Shown here: positions 1 through 6,482 of the stretch, piece by piece | Numbering within the stretch: position 1 is the first letter of the stretch | Layout of the letters: each line of letters begins with the position of its first letter | Origin: an uncultured Dorea sp. | GTDB taxonomy: Bacteria; Bacillota; Clostridia; Lachnospirales; Lachnospiraceae | DNA: 26,979 nt | NCBI GenBank assembly: GCA_910578455.1 | Contig: CAJTQA010000047.1 | Span: 1-26,979, forward strand | Direction of reading: 5' to 3' | The notes under the pieces: model-generated | Seen by the model: only the letters and a program-made list of their open reading frames with translations | Database searches by the model: none | Told to the model about the DNA's origin: nothing | Program-made: the position numbers and the translations under genes

Positions 1-25
1 ACAGAGCCCTTGGGGGCGTTTTTCA

Positions 26-48
26 AACCCCCACTTGAAGTGGGGGTT
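26..48. mobile_element. Palindromic end, probably the right end of an IS200/IS605-type (TnpB) element
   Basis: AACCCCCACTT (26-36) and AAGTGGGGGTT (38-48) are perfect inverted repeats around one base. As RNA or single-stranded DNA they fold into a 9-bp stem with a TTGAA loop. Subterminal single-stranded hairpins of this kind are typical of IS200/IS605 ends, where the 3' hairpin of the TnpB guide RNA also lies. The element itself would extend left, outside the window. The join with the ATPase gene falls at about 48-51, exactly where that protein stops resembling its family. No transposase is visible, so the assignment rests on the hairpin and the truncation. A plain terminator is less likely because no T-run follows on the plus strand. 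Confidence 0.5.
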
Positions 49-1324
49 GGTGATTGGAAATGGAAAGAAAATTTTAAAAACAGGGCTTATTTATGGAGCT
101 AATGCAGGTGGGAAGAGTAATCTGATCAAAGCGATTGATTTTTCAAGAGATGTTATTTTAAACGGTCTAAGTGCTGCTGATTTAGATAAAAAGTATTTTA
201 GAATCTCCGGTGATGGCTATAAAGTTCCGGGGGTGTTTGAATACAGGCTGATTACTCAGCCGGGAAGAGAATATTCTTATGGGATAGCAATATCGTATGC
301 AGAAAAAGAAATTCTTTCAGAATGGCTGATCCGTATAGAGAAAAATGGTGGGGAGACGTATATTTTCAATAGGGATACAAACGAAAGAGGTGAAAGCTTT
401 ACAGAAAGTGAAGTGAAAATCAGAAATACAGCGGAACGAATGAGATGGGAGATTTATCTGGAAGATTTCGGAGGAAACATATCTAATACTTTGAGGAAAA
501 AAAGTATATTATGTGATATTGCGGAGAGAGGTAATGGAAAACAAAGTGTTTTTTCTGAGATTCAGGATGTCTTTGATTGGTTCAGGAACATGATTATCAT
601 ATTTCCAACCAGTCAATACAGCGGATTGAACCAGATGGTTGAAAATGAAACGATACGAGATCTTTTTTCCCATATATTAAGATATTTTGATACCGGCATT
701 GAATCTGTAGAATCAAAGTTAGGACAGTTGGAATTTGATAAGATATTCGAAGGCATTCCTTTGGATGATGCAGAGAAACTGAAGATTAAAATATCAAATG
801 AGATTCAGGAAGATTCTTTGATGTTTAAAGTGAACAGCCAGGTATATTCTTTGCAAAAAGATACAGAGGGAAATATTATAACGACAAAGATGATGCAGAA
901 TCATGGCAATGATCAAGAGCTTTTTGAATATTTGGATGAATCTGACGGAACACAGAGGCTGTTTGACCTTATTCCGCTATTTTATGAACATAATGGAAAC
1001 AGGGTTATTTTTATTGATGAAATTGACAGAAGTCTTCATACGAATGTAACCCGTAAGTTTCTTGAGCTTTTTTATCGGATGACGGAAGGAGATACAAGTC
1101 AGATAATTGCGACAACGCATGATTCGAATTTGCTGGATCTGGAATTAGTCAGGCAGGATGAGATCTGGTTTATCAAGAGGCTGGAAGACCATAGTTCCAG
1201 TATATATTCGTTAAACCGTTATAAAGAGCGTTATGATAAAAAAATAGATAAAGAATATTTGCTGGGGCGTTATGATGCTATCCCGGTGTTTGATGATAAG
1301 ATTTTGGAGGATATAGATGCGTAA
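35..1324 (+). CDS. AAA/ABC-type ATPase, RloA/AbiLi-like (COG1106), 5'-truncated
   Basis: ATPase of the SMC/ABC-like family that pairs with RloB or other TOPRIM effectors in anti-phage modules. Visible motifs: Walker A GANAGGKS about 20 residues from the start, a signature-like SDGTQRLFDL, Walker B VIFIDEID, and the H-switch ATTHDSN. The family normally has about 30-40 residues with a beta strand before Walker A. Here that part is missing: the only nearby start is a TTG at 35 that lies inside the palindrome at 26-48, and the frame stays open to the window edge. The upstream residues do not look like the family, so the gene was probably cut by a mobile element or is read from inside one. Its stop overlaps the next ATG by 8 bp (translational coupling). 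Base composition is A+T-rich compared with the ridA-mrp genes downstream. ATPase family is sure; functionality is doubtful. Confidence 0.8.
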   Translation: MKWGLVIGNGKKILKTGLIYGANAGGKSNLIKAIDFSRDVILNGLSAADLDKKYFRISGDGYKVPGVFEYRLITQPGREYSYGIAISYAEKEILSEWLIRIEKNGGETYIFNRDTNERGESFTESEVKIRNTAERMRWEIYLEDFGGNISNTLRKKSILCDIAERGNGKQSVFSEIQDVFDWFRNMIIIFPTSQYSGLNQMVENETIRDLFSHILRYFDTGIESVESKLGQLEFDKIFEGIPLDDAEKLKIKISNEIQEDSLMFKVNSQVYSLQKDTEGNIITTKMMQNHGNDQELFEYLDESDGTQRLFDLIPLFYEHNGNRVIFIDEIDRSLHTNVTRKFLELFYRMTEGDTSQIIATTHDSNLLDLELVRQDEIWFIKRLEDHSSSIYSLNRYKERYDKKIDKEYLLGRYDAIPVFDDKILEDIDA

Positions 1325-2108
1325 TCGTTACAGATTGATGTCGACTGTCTATGATCGGGAAGAGGAAAGCCAGAAGGTTCTTCCAGAAAAAAGGATTTTT
1401 CTGTCTGTAGAAGGAAATGTAACGGAAAAGGAATATTTTGATGGAATGTCAAAATATAGAGCGGAAATTGGGATTAATGCGAAGGTTGACGTAGAAGTTC
1501 TGCGTAGAGGAAAGAAAGATACGAACAGTGCGCCTCAACAGGTAATTGAATTGCTTGAGGAATATATCAGGTTAAGAGAACAGAATGAGGACGACTTGCT
1601 AAAGGAGAAAAGGAATAAATTTGTTACAGAACTGAAAAAGATTGGCTATGATATCAATTATCGGAGATACCTGAGAAAATATAATGAAGAATTGGATGAA
1701 TTTGCTGTGCTGGTCGACAGAGATGCACAAACCCATTCCGAAACAAATATGTTTGATTGTATCAGGCATTGCAGGGATAATGGATATAAATGTTTTATTG
1801 CAAATCCATGTTTTGAGTTCTGGCTTTTGATGCATTTGGCGGACATAGAGAAAGAATTTGGTGAGCGGTTGGATGAGATTAAAGAAAATAAAAAGATTTC
1901 AGAACAGCATACTTTTGTGAGTAAAGAAGTGTCAGACAGAGCCCATCATGGGAAAAGAGGTATTAATTTTGCTGAAAAATATATGCCGTATATTGAGAAA
2001 GCTGTAGAACAAGCGAAAAAATTTTCCAGTGATGAAAATGATCTGATAGACAATATCGGATGTAATCTGTGGAGAATGATTGAAGAATTGAAAGCATATG
2101 GAAAGTAA
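1317..2108 (+). CDS. rloB: RloB-family (TOPRIM-like) effector, AbiLii-like
   Basis: 263-residue RloB-type protein, the usual partner of the upstream ATPase family. Seen: the strand-loop LSVEGNVTEKEYF (acidic residue E32), an acidic pair VDRD (D134, D136) in the next core strand, and the family motif NPCFEFWLLMH near residues 163-173. This E...DxD pattern matches the metal-binding layout of TOPRIM nucleases. By analogy with AbiL and the ATPase/TOPRIM system PARIS, it is probably a nuclease toxin released or activated by the ATPase on infection. That role is inference. ATG 1317 overlaps the ATPase stop and follows an ideal GGAGG six bases upstream. The gene is intact and A+T-rich. No separate promoter is visible, so expression depends on sequence left of the window. 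Confidence 0.82.
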   Translation: MRNRYRLMSTVYDREEESQKVLPEKRIFLSVEGNVTEKEYFDGMSKYRAEIGINAKVDVEVLRRGKKDTNSAPQQVIELLEEYIRLREQNEDDLLKEKRNKFVTELKKIGYDINYRRYLRKYNEELDEFAVLVDRDAQTHSETNMFDCIRHCRDNGYKCFIANPCFEFWLLMHLADIEKEFGERLDEIKENKKISEQHTFVSKEVSDRAHHGKRGINFAEKYMPYIEKAVEQAKKFSSDENDLIDNIGCNLWRMIEELKAYGK

Positions 2109-2170
2109 GGGATATTTTTGCTTGCCAGCAGGGAATAAAAACAGGCGCGAAAAAAAGTTGCTAATAATGG

Positions 2171-2200
2171 TTGATAATGGCAATGAAAAGGTAGTACAAT
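2171..2200 (+). promoter_or_regulatory. Sigma-A-like promoter for ridA-mrp
   Basis: TTGATA (2171-2176), an 18-bp spacer and TACAAT (2195-2200) lie 47 bp before the ridA start codon. It separates the acquired ATPase/RloB pair from the core genes that follow. Confidence 0.6.
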
Positions 2201-2247
2201 AGGAGACAGCAACATCTATTTATTGATAAAGAAAAGGAGAATTTATT

Positions 2248-2622
2248 ATGAAAGTAGTAGCGACAGATAAGGCGCCGAAGGCGTTGGGGCCGTATTCACA
2301 GGGGTATGTTCACAATGGGATATTCTATTCTGCCGGGCAGATTCCGATCAATCCGGCTACGGATACAGTTGAGGCGGAGACCATTGCGGAGCAGACGGAA
2401 CAGGCATGCAAGAATATGGGCGAGGTTCTTAAGGCGGCGGGAACTTCCTTTGACAAGGTTCTCAAGACTACATGCTTTCTGGCGGATATGGGTGATTTCG
2501 CAGCGTTCAATGAGGTGTATGCGAAGTATTTTACATCCAAGCCGGCAAGGAGCTGCGTGGCGGTGAAGACGCTGCCGAAGAATGTGCTGTGTGAGATTGA
2601 GGTTATCGCGGCGGTTGAGTAA
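2248..2622 (+). CDS. ridA: RidA/YjgF family 2-iminobutanoate/2-iminopropanoate deaminase
   Basis: Cytosolic trimeric enzyme that hydrolyses reactive enamine/imine intermediates released by PLP enzymes such as threonine dehydratase, preventing PLP-enzyme damage. The 124-residue length is typical. Family signatures are present: GPYSQG near residue 14, AGQIP near 29, PARSCV with the substrate-binding arginine R101, and the C-terminal CEIEVIA with E117. The start is supported by AAAAGGAG seven bases upstream of ATG 2248. It has its own promoter and is followed after 52 bp by the Mrp-like ATPase on the same strand, with which it may be co-transcribed. Nothing appears degraded. Base composition returns to that of the core genome. 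Confidence 0.95.
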   Translation: MKVVATDKAPKALGPYSQGYVHNGIFYSAGQIPINPATDTVEAETIAEQTEQACKNMGEVLKAAGTSFDKVLKTTCFLADMGDFAAFNEVYAKYFTSKPARSCVAVKTLPKNVLCEIEVIAAVE

Positions 2623-2674
2623 TGGAAGGGCAGCATGTCTGCCCTTTAGATTTTTGAAAGGTAAGGTGGATGTT

Positions 2675-3505
2675 ATGGCTGAGGAACAACAGCAAAACGG
2701 CTGCTCGCCATCTGACTGCGCGGGGTGCGCCCACGCAGATTCCTGCGGCAGCAAGCCGGTGGATTTTCGGAAACCTGCAAATCAGTTTTCCGATATTAAG
2801 AAGGTTATCGGAGTGGTCAGCGGCAAGGGAGGCGTTGGAAAGTCGATGGTGACGGCGTCTCTGGCAAGGATGATGCGAAAGAAAGGGTATAAAGTAGGGA
2901 TTCTGGATGCGGACATTACAGGGCCGTCCATCCCGAAGATGTACGGTATCCACGAGAAAGCTCTCGGCGATGAGAGCGGGATTTTCCCAAGGGAGGCGGC
3001 GGACGGTACGAAGATTATGTCTATCAACCTTCTGCTGGAGAATGAGTCGGACCCGGTCATCTGGAGGGGGCCGGTCATTGCCAATGTGGTGACCCAGTTC
3101 TGGACGGATGTGATGTGGGGAGAGCTTGACTATCTGTTTGTGGACATGCCTCCCGGAACAGGCGACGTTCCGCTGACGGTGTTCCAATCGCTCCCGGTAG
3201 ACGGCGTGGTGATCGTGTCCTCGCCCCAGGATCTGGTGAAGATGATTGTGAAAAAGGCCCATGGCATGGCGCAGCAGATGAATATTCCGGTACTTGGAAT
3301 CGTTGAAAACTACAGTTATCTCGTATGCCCGGATTGCGGGAAGAAGATTTCCGTATTCGGGGAGAGCCGCGTGGAGGAAGTGGCGGCGGAGCTTAATATT
3401 CCGGTGCTTGGGAAGATGCCCATAGATGCGGCTCTTGCGGAGGCTGTGGAGAAAGAGAAGTTTTCAGAGGTGGAGAACGATTATCTTTCCGAGCTGTCTA
3501 TATAG
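2675..3505 (+). CDS. mrp: Mrp/NBP35-family Fe-S cluster carrier ATPase
   Basis: P-loop ATPase of the ParA/MinD class that binds and transfers Fe-S clusters to apoproteins. The 276-residue protein has a deviant Walker A GKGGVGKS at 50-57, DADITGPSIPKM around 78-89, and DMPPGTGD at 157-164. A CPDC pair (C218, C221) near the C-terminus is the usual cluster-binding motif of the dimer. In addition, the N-terminus has four cysteines (C10, C15, C18, C24) spaced CX4CX2CX5C, like the N-terminal cluster motif of NBP35 proteins rather than short bacterial Mrp. ATG 2675 is chosen because of the upstream GGTAAGGTGG and because earlier residues lack family similarity. It lies in a probable operon with ridA. 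Confidence 0.92.
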   Translation: MAEEQQQNGCSPSDCAGCAHADSCGSKPVDFRKPANQFSDIKKVIGVVSGKGGVGKSMVTASLARMMRKKGYKVGILDADITGPSIPKMYGIHEKALGDESGIFPREAADGTKIMSINLLLENESDPVIWRGPVIANVVTQFWTDVMWGELDYLFVDMPPGTGDVPLTVFQSLPVDGVVIVSSPQDLVKMIVKKAHGMAQQMNIPVLGIVENYSYLVCPDCGKKISVFGESRVEEVAAELNIPVLGKMPIDAALAEAVEKEKFSEVENDYLSELSI

Positions 3506-3555
3506 AAGGTACTTTTTGGTTCTTCATTTTACAATTTTGCTTAATAGAAGATCAG

Positions 3556-3586
3556 GACGCAGATGCTTTTCCCAGGTATCTGCGTC
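3556..3586. terminator. Hairpin between convergent mrp and ogt, possible terminator
   Basis: GACGCAGATGC (3556-3566) pairs with GTATCTGCGTC (3576-3586), giving an 11-bp stem with one G-T pair and a 9-base loop. It sits between the converging 3' ends of mrp (3505) and ogt (3594). T-runs are weak on both sides, so termination is plausible but not certain. Confidence 0.45.
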
Positions 3587-3593
3587 TGCCTGT

Positions 3594-4097
3594 TTAAAAT
3601 GAAAGGCGGGATGTTTCCATCATGAGCAGCTTTTCTTTTTTTTCGGTTCCTCCTGCGTAGCCGGTAAGTCTCCCGTCTGAGCCTACTACCCGATGGCAGG
3701 GGATGATGAGGGAGATCGGGTTATGGCCGACGGCGCCGCCCACCGCCTGGGCGGACATGGAGGAAAGCCCTTGCTTTTGGGCGATTTTTCCTGCAATCTC
3801 TTTGTAGGTCATAGTCTTTCCGTAGGGGATGGAAAGAAGGATTTCCCACACGGATTTTTGGAAAGACGTGCCGTTTAAGGACAGCGGGGGAGTGAACGAG
3901 GGGTCTTTCCCGCTGAAATAAAGGTCAAGCCATTCGGCAGCCTGTGCAAAAACCGGGAGGTCTTTTGGCTCGTGGGTCTTTTCCAGAGTGCTGCTGAAGT
4001 ATTTTTGCCCGTCAAACCAGAGGCCGGTTAAATGCCGGCCGTCACTGGCAAGGGTGATGCCGCCCAGGGGCGAGGCATAGTGGTATGTGTAAGACAT
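3594..4097 (-). CDS. ogt: Methylated-DNA-protein-cysteine methyltransferase
   Basis: Suicide DNA-repair protein that takes the alkyl group from O6-alkylguanine or O4-alkylthymine onto its own cysteine. The 167-residue protein contains the invariant active site IPCHRVVG with acceptor C134. It also has the DNA-binding helix-turn-helix region (FQKSVWEILLSIPYGKT, about 79-95) and the AVGGAVGHNP segment before the active site. The N-terminal ribonuclease-like domain is the short Ogt type. ATG 4097 follows the upstream stop by 9 bp with GGAGG overlapping the junction, so it is the last gene of the minus-strand operon with the FakA-like protein and the acetyltransferase. No Ada-type regulatory domain is present. 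Confidence 0.95.
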   Translation of the reverse strand: MSYTYHYASPLGGITLASDGRHLTGLWFDGQKYFSSTLEKTHEPKDLPVFAQAAEWLDLYFSGKDPSFTPPLSLNGTSFQKSVWEILLSIPYGKTMTYKEIAGKIAQKQGLSSMSAQAVGGAVGHNPISLIIPCHRVVGSDGRLTGYAGGTEKKEKLLMMETSRLSF

Positions 4098-4106
4098 TTT
4101 GCCCTC

Positions 4107-4358
4107 CTATCCTTTTAATCCTCTTGACTGCCTGTCCATGTCCTCGATGACAATATCGTGGATTTCGCCGAGGGAGGCGCAGTATTCAAGGATTTTCCAT
4201 GGTTCATTAGTGTGAAAGTGGATTTTAACCAGTTCTTCATCCCCCACGGCAAGAAGGCAGTCGCCGTGAAAGTTTTCCGTGAAATAATCGCTGATTGTGT
4301 CTTCATCAAGATTTTCTCCCTCGATGAGCAATTGGGTGTCGTATTTGAATTCTAACAT
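4107..4358 (-). CDS. Small stand-alone FakA-like (DAK-phosphatase-type) domain protein
   Basis: 83-residue protein that matches, by motif, only the segment that follows the DhaL domain in the fatty-acid kinase FakA and related dihydroxyacetone-kinase-like proteins. Seen: FKYDTQLLIEGENLDED, then GDCLLAVGDEELVKIHFHTN with the characteristic HFHTN, then ILEYCASLGEIHDIVIEDM. There is no ATP-binding kinase domain in the ORF or nearby, so it cannot be a kinase by itself. ATG 4358 is chosen because GGAGG lies seven bases upstream; earlier in-frame codons show no similarity. It lies between the acetyltransferase and ogt in one minus-strand transcription unit. Function is unknown; it could be a regulatory or ligand-binding module or a remnant, although its clean ends and ribosome site argue for a real gene. 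Confidence 0.8.
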   Translation of the reverse strand: MLEFKYDTQLLIEGENLDEDTISDYFTENFHGDCLLAVGDEELVKIHFHTNEPWKILEYCASLGEIHDIVIEDMDRQSRGLKG

Positions 4359-4439
4359 ATCATATCCTCCGGTTTTGTTTTTGCGGGCAACGAGCCAGTC
4401 GGGCATGGCTTGCATGTACATCTGGCTGCTGCCGCAGCT

Positions 4440-4904
4440 TTACGGGTTCTGCCTGTGGATGTACATCCGGCTCATTTCTGTCTCGCCGTCTCCCTGCACA
4501 GGGCAGTGGTATTCCCAGCCGTACCTTTCGTAAAAGGAGGTATGGTCGGTCAGGAGATAGAGGGTATCGATGCCCTGTTCTGCCATATCGTCACAGACGG
4601 TTTTTAAAAGCTCGCCGGCAATGCCCCGGCAGCGGTACGGTTCTTCCACATAGACGGCGCATACGTTTGGCGCAAGGTCTTTTCTGCCGTGAAAGTCATT
4701 TTCGATGACTCCAAGACCGCCTATGATCTCCACATCGTCCAGAGCGAGGTACCACTGGGGAACGGGGGAAGTTCCGGCAAGAGCCTCAGACATGCTTTCC
4801 TGGTAGGCGGCAAGGGGAACGCTCCATTTGCCGGCGAACCAATCTGCGGCCCGGTCTTTTAAGGCGGGGCAGTCGGTGAGTCTGATGATTTTATAGTTTT
4901 CCAT
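4440..4904 (-). CDS. GNAT-family N-acetyltransferase
   Basis: 154-residue single-domain acetyl-CoA-dependent transferase. The core is visible: strand NVCAVYVEEPYRCRGIAGEL (80-99) holds the acetyl-CoA pyrophosphate-binding loop RCRGIA, and LYLLTDHTSFYERYGWEY is the usual C-terminal strand-helix with a conserved tyrosine. The acceptor substrate cannot be told from sequence; small amines, aminoglycoside-like drugs or peptide N-termini are possible. ATG 4904 is preferred over an upstream in-frame start at 4943 because AAAGGAG lies at the right distance. It is the first gene of the acetyltransferase, FakA-like, ogt operon. Its promoter has a palindrome exactly at the expected transcription start, suggesting repressor control. 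Confidence 0.88.
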   Translation of the reverse strand: MENYKIIRLTDCPALKDRAADWFAGKWSVPLAAYQESMSEALAGTSPVPQWYLALDDVEIIGGLGVIENDFHGRKDLAPNVCAVYVEEPYRCRGIAGELLKTVCDDMAEQGIDTLYLLTDHTSFYERYGWEYHCPVQGDGETEMSRMYIHRQNP

Positions 4905-4920
4905 AAAAAGGACTCCTTTC

Positions 4921-4947
4921 ATTGGACGATCCAATATAGTCATTGTA
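4921..4947 (-). promoter_or_regulatory. Extended -10 promoter with overlapping palindromic operator
   Basis: Reading the minus strand, TGATACAAT (an extended -10; the TACAAT hexamer is 4947 to 4942) precedes the acetyltransferase gene by about 40 bp; no good -35 is seen. The predicted +1 falls on a perfect palindrome ATTGGA-CGA-TCCAAT (4921-4935, 6-bp arms, 3-bp centre). The placement fits a repressor operator, or a short 5' hairpin in the mRNA. Confidence 0.45.
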
Positions 4948-4993
4948 TCATGAAAAAGTTGATTTATCTATTAAATCTGCGGGTATAAATAAA

Positions 4994-5022
4994 TTGATTT
5001 ATAAAAAGATTATAGATATAAT
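4994..5022 (+). promoter_or_regulatory. Near-consensus sigma-A promoter for the second ATPase module
   Basis: TTGATT (4994-4999), a 17-bp spacer and a perfect TATAAT (5017-5022) lie about 75 bp upstream of the ATPase start codon. A nonamer TTGATTTAT occurs twice (4959-4967 and 4994-5002), the second copy covering the -35, which could serve autoregulation but may be chance in such A+T-rich DNA. Confidence 0.65.
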
Positions 5023-5096
5023 GGATTTGTGACGATAATAGCAGCTGAAATAAAAGTTTTGTCCTAATGACATATGAAAGAAAGCGAGGAGCAGAG

Positions 5097-6482
5097 ATGC
5101 AAGTATATATCAGTGTTAAAAATTTTGGAAAAATCAGCTCGGCAAGAGTAAACGTCAGCAATTTTACTGTTTTTGTGGGAAACAATAACAGCGGGAAGAC
5201 ACAATTGATGGAGCTGATATATGCTGTTATCAAGCATGTGTCGGCATTGACGCCTGATATAGACATTCCTCGGATTAAAGATGTAGATGCCTTTCGTATG
5301 GGGAAAGAAGAAATTAGGTACTTGAATGAGCTGGTAAATGAGCACCTGGCGGAGCATATTCATGAAATTATTGATGAGACGTTTAACGCATCTGTACCGA
5401 TTGAGGAAATCACGGTAGAATTTTTAGATATAGATGTTGAGTATGAGATGTATTTCCTGACAGACAGAACGATAGAATATCTGATGAGCAGAAATATGAT
5501 TGATCAGGAATCCTTGCCGAGAATGATTATAAACAATAAACAATCTTATCGTGCGCTTGTTCTGAAAAATGGCAGTCAAATGCCGGAAAAGAATAATTTT
5601 TTTAATGGTTTTCCGATTAATGTTGCGAAAGGTATTGAGATTGGAAATGTATTAGGGGATATTATGGGTGGGGATTCTCCGGTATCTTCTAATGTATTAT
5701 TTCTTCCGGCATCACGCATGGGCCTGATGCTCTTATACAAGCATTATTTTGGAAATGCCAGTCAGGGTGCGGATGAGATGATTCGCAATAAAAACCAGAA
5801 TTCTAAAGGGATTCCAAAACCGGTTTTAGATTTTTTGTCGTTTTTATTAAAATACAGCTATACAGAGCGGATTGCAAAAGATAACGAGGAGTTGATAGAG
5901 TTTATTTTTAACTATCTGATTGACGGAACAATCAGTGAAAAGGGCGATGCAACTGTGTATATGCCTAACGACCAGAAAAAAGAGATTCCGGTTTTTGTGG
6001 CATCTTCTATGGTTAATGAAGTGGTGCCGGTAGTGAAAGCATTGACAGATTCGGATAAAATTGATTTTATTTTTTATGACGAAGTGGAGACGAGCATGCA
6101 TCCCCTCAAGCAGATTGAGATGGTGAAACTGCTCAATCGTCTGAATAACAAGGGTACCCGACTATTAGTCAGCACCCACAGCGATACGATGGCGACCAAG
6201 ATTAATAACCTGTTATTATTGTCACAGGGCGACTATGATTTTGAAAGAATAAAGAAGACATTGGAGAAAAACGAAATTCAGATAGAAAAGGAAGATTTGC
6301 TTGTATCTGAAAATATACATGTGTATCAGTTTGTTAATGAAGAGCAGGGGAAAAGTGTTGTGGAGGAATTGGAGTTCAGAAAAGCACCGTGTACAGGATA
6401 CGATTTCAGCCTGTTTAATGACAGCATGATGAATTTGTTTGAAGAGGCGAAGGTTGCCATGGGGATTGAGGATGAAGATTAA
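5097..6482 (+). CDS. OLD/AAA-type ATPase of a putative two-gene defence module
   Basis: 461-residue ABC-like ATPase with split motifs. The N-terminal strand ISVKNFGKISSARV leads to Walker A GNNNSGKT (28-35). A long helical insert follows. Walker B FIFYDEVE (324-331; acidic D328, E329) precedes a helix beginning SMHPLKQIEMV and the H-switch STHSD (359-363). This matches the ATPase half of OLD nucleases and of two-gene defence systems such as Gabija, Septu or AbiL. No TOPRIM domain follows, so the effector must be separate, most simply the overlapping downstream gene. ATG 5097 is chosen for GAGGAG just upstream; an earlier in-frame ATG (5067) lacks a ribosome site. The gene is A+T-rich compared with flanking ogt and pepP, which suggests horizontal acquisition. 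It has its own strong promoter. Confidence 0.85.
   Translation: MQVYISVKNFGKISSARVNVSNFTVFVGNNNSGKTQLMELIYAVIKHVSALTPDIDIPRIKDVDAFRMGKEEIRYLNELVNEHLAEHIHEIIDETFNASVPIEEITVEFLDIDVEYEMYFLTDRTIEYLMSRNMIDQESLPRMIINNKQSYRALVLKNGSQMPEKNNFFNGFPINVAKGIEIGNVLGDIMGGDSPVSSNVLFLPASRMGLMLLYKHYFGNASQGADEMIRNKNQNSKGIPKPVLDFLSFLLKYSYTERIAKDNEELIEFIFNYLIDGTISEKGDATVYMPNDQKKEIPVFVASSMVNEVVPVVKALTDSDKIDFIFYDEVETSMHPLKQIEMVKLLNRLNNKGTRLLVSTHSDTMATKINNLLLLSQGDYDFERIKKTLEKNEIQIEKEDLLVSENIHVYQFVNEEQGKSVVEELEFRKAPCTGYDFSLFNDSMMNLFEEAKVAMGIEDED

Noticed and set aside
2603..3262. 219-codon open frame on the minus strand inside mrp
   Set aside because: Fully antisense to a clear Mrp gene, with low-complexity His/Arg-rich translation, no ribosome site and no family likeness.
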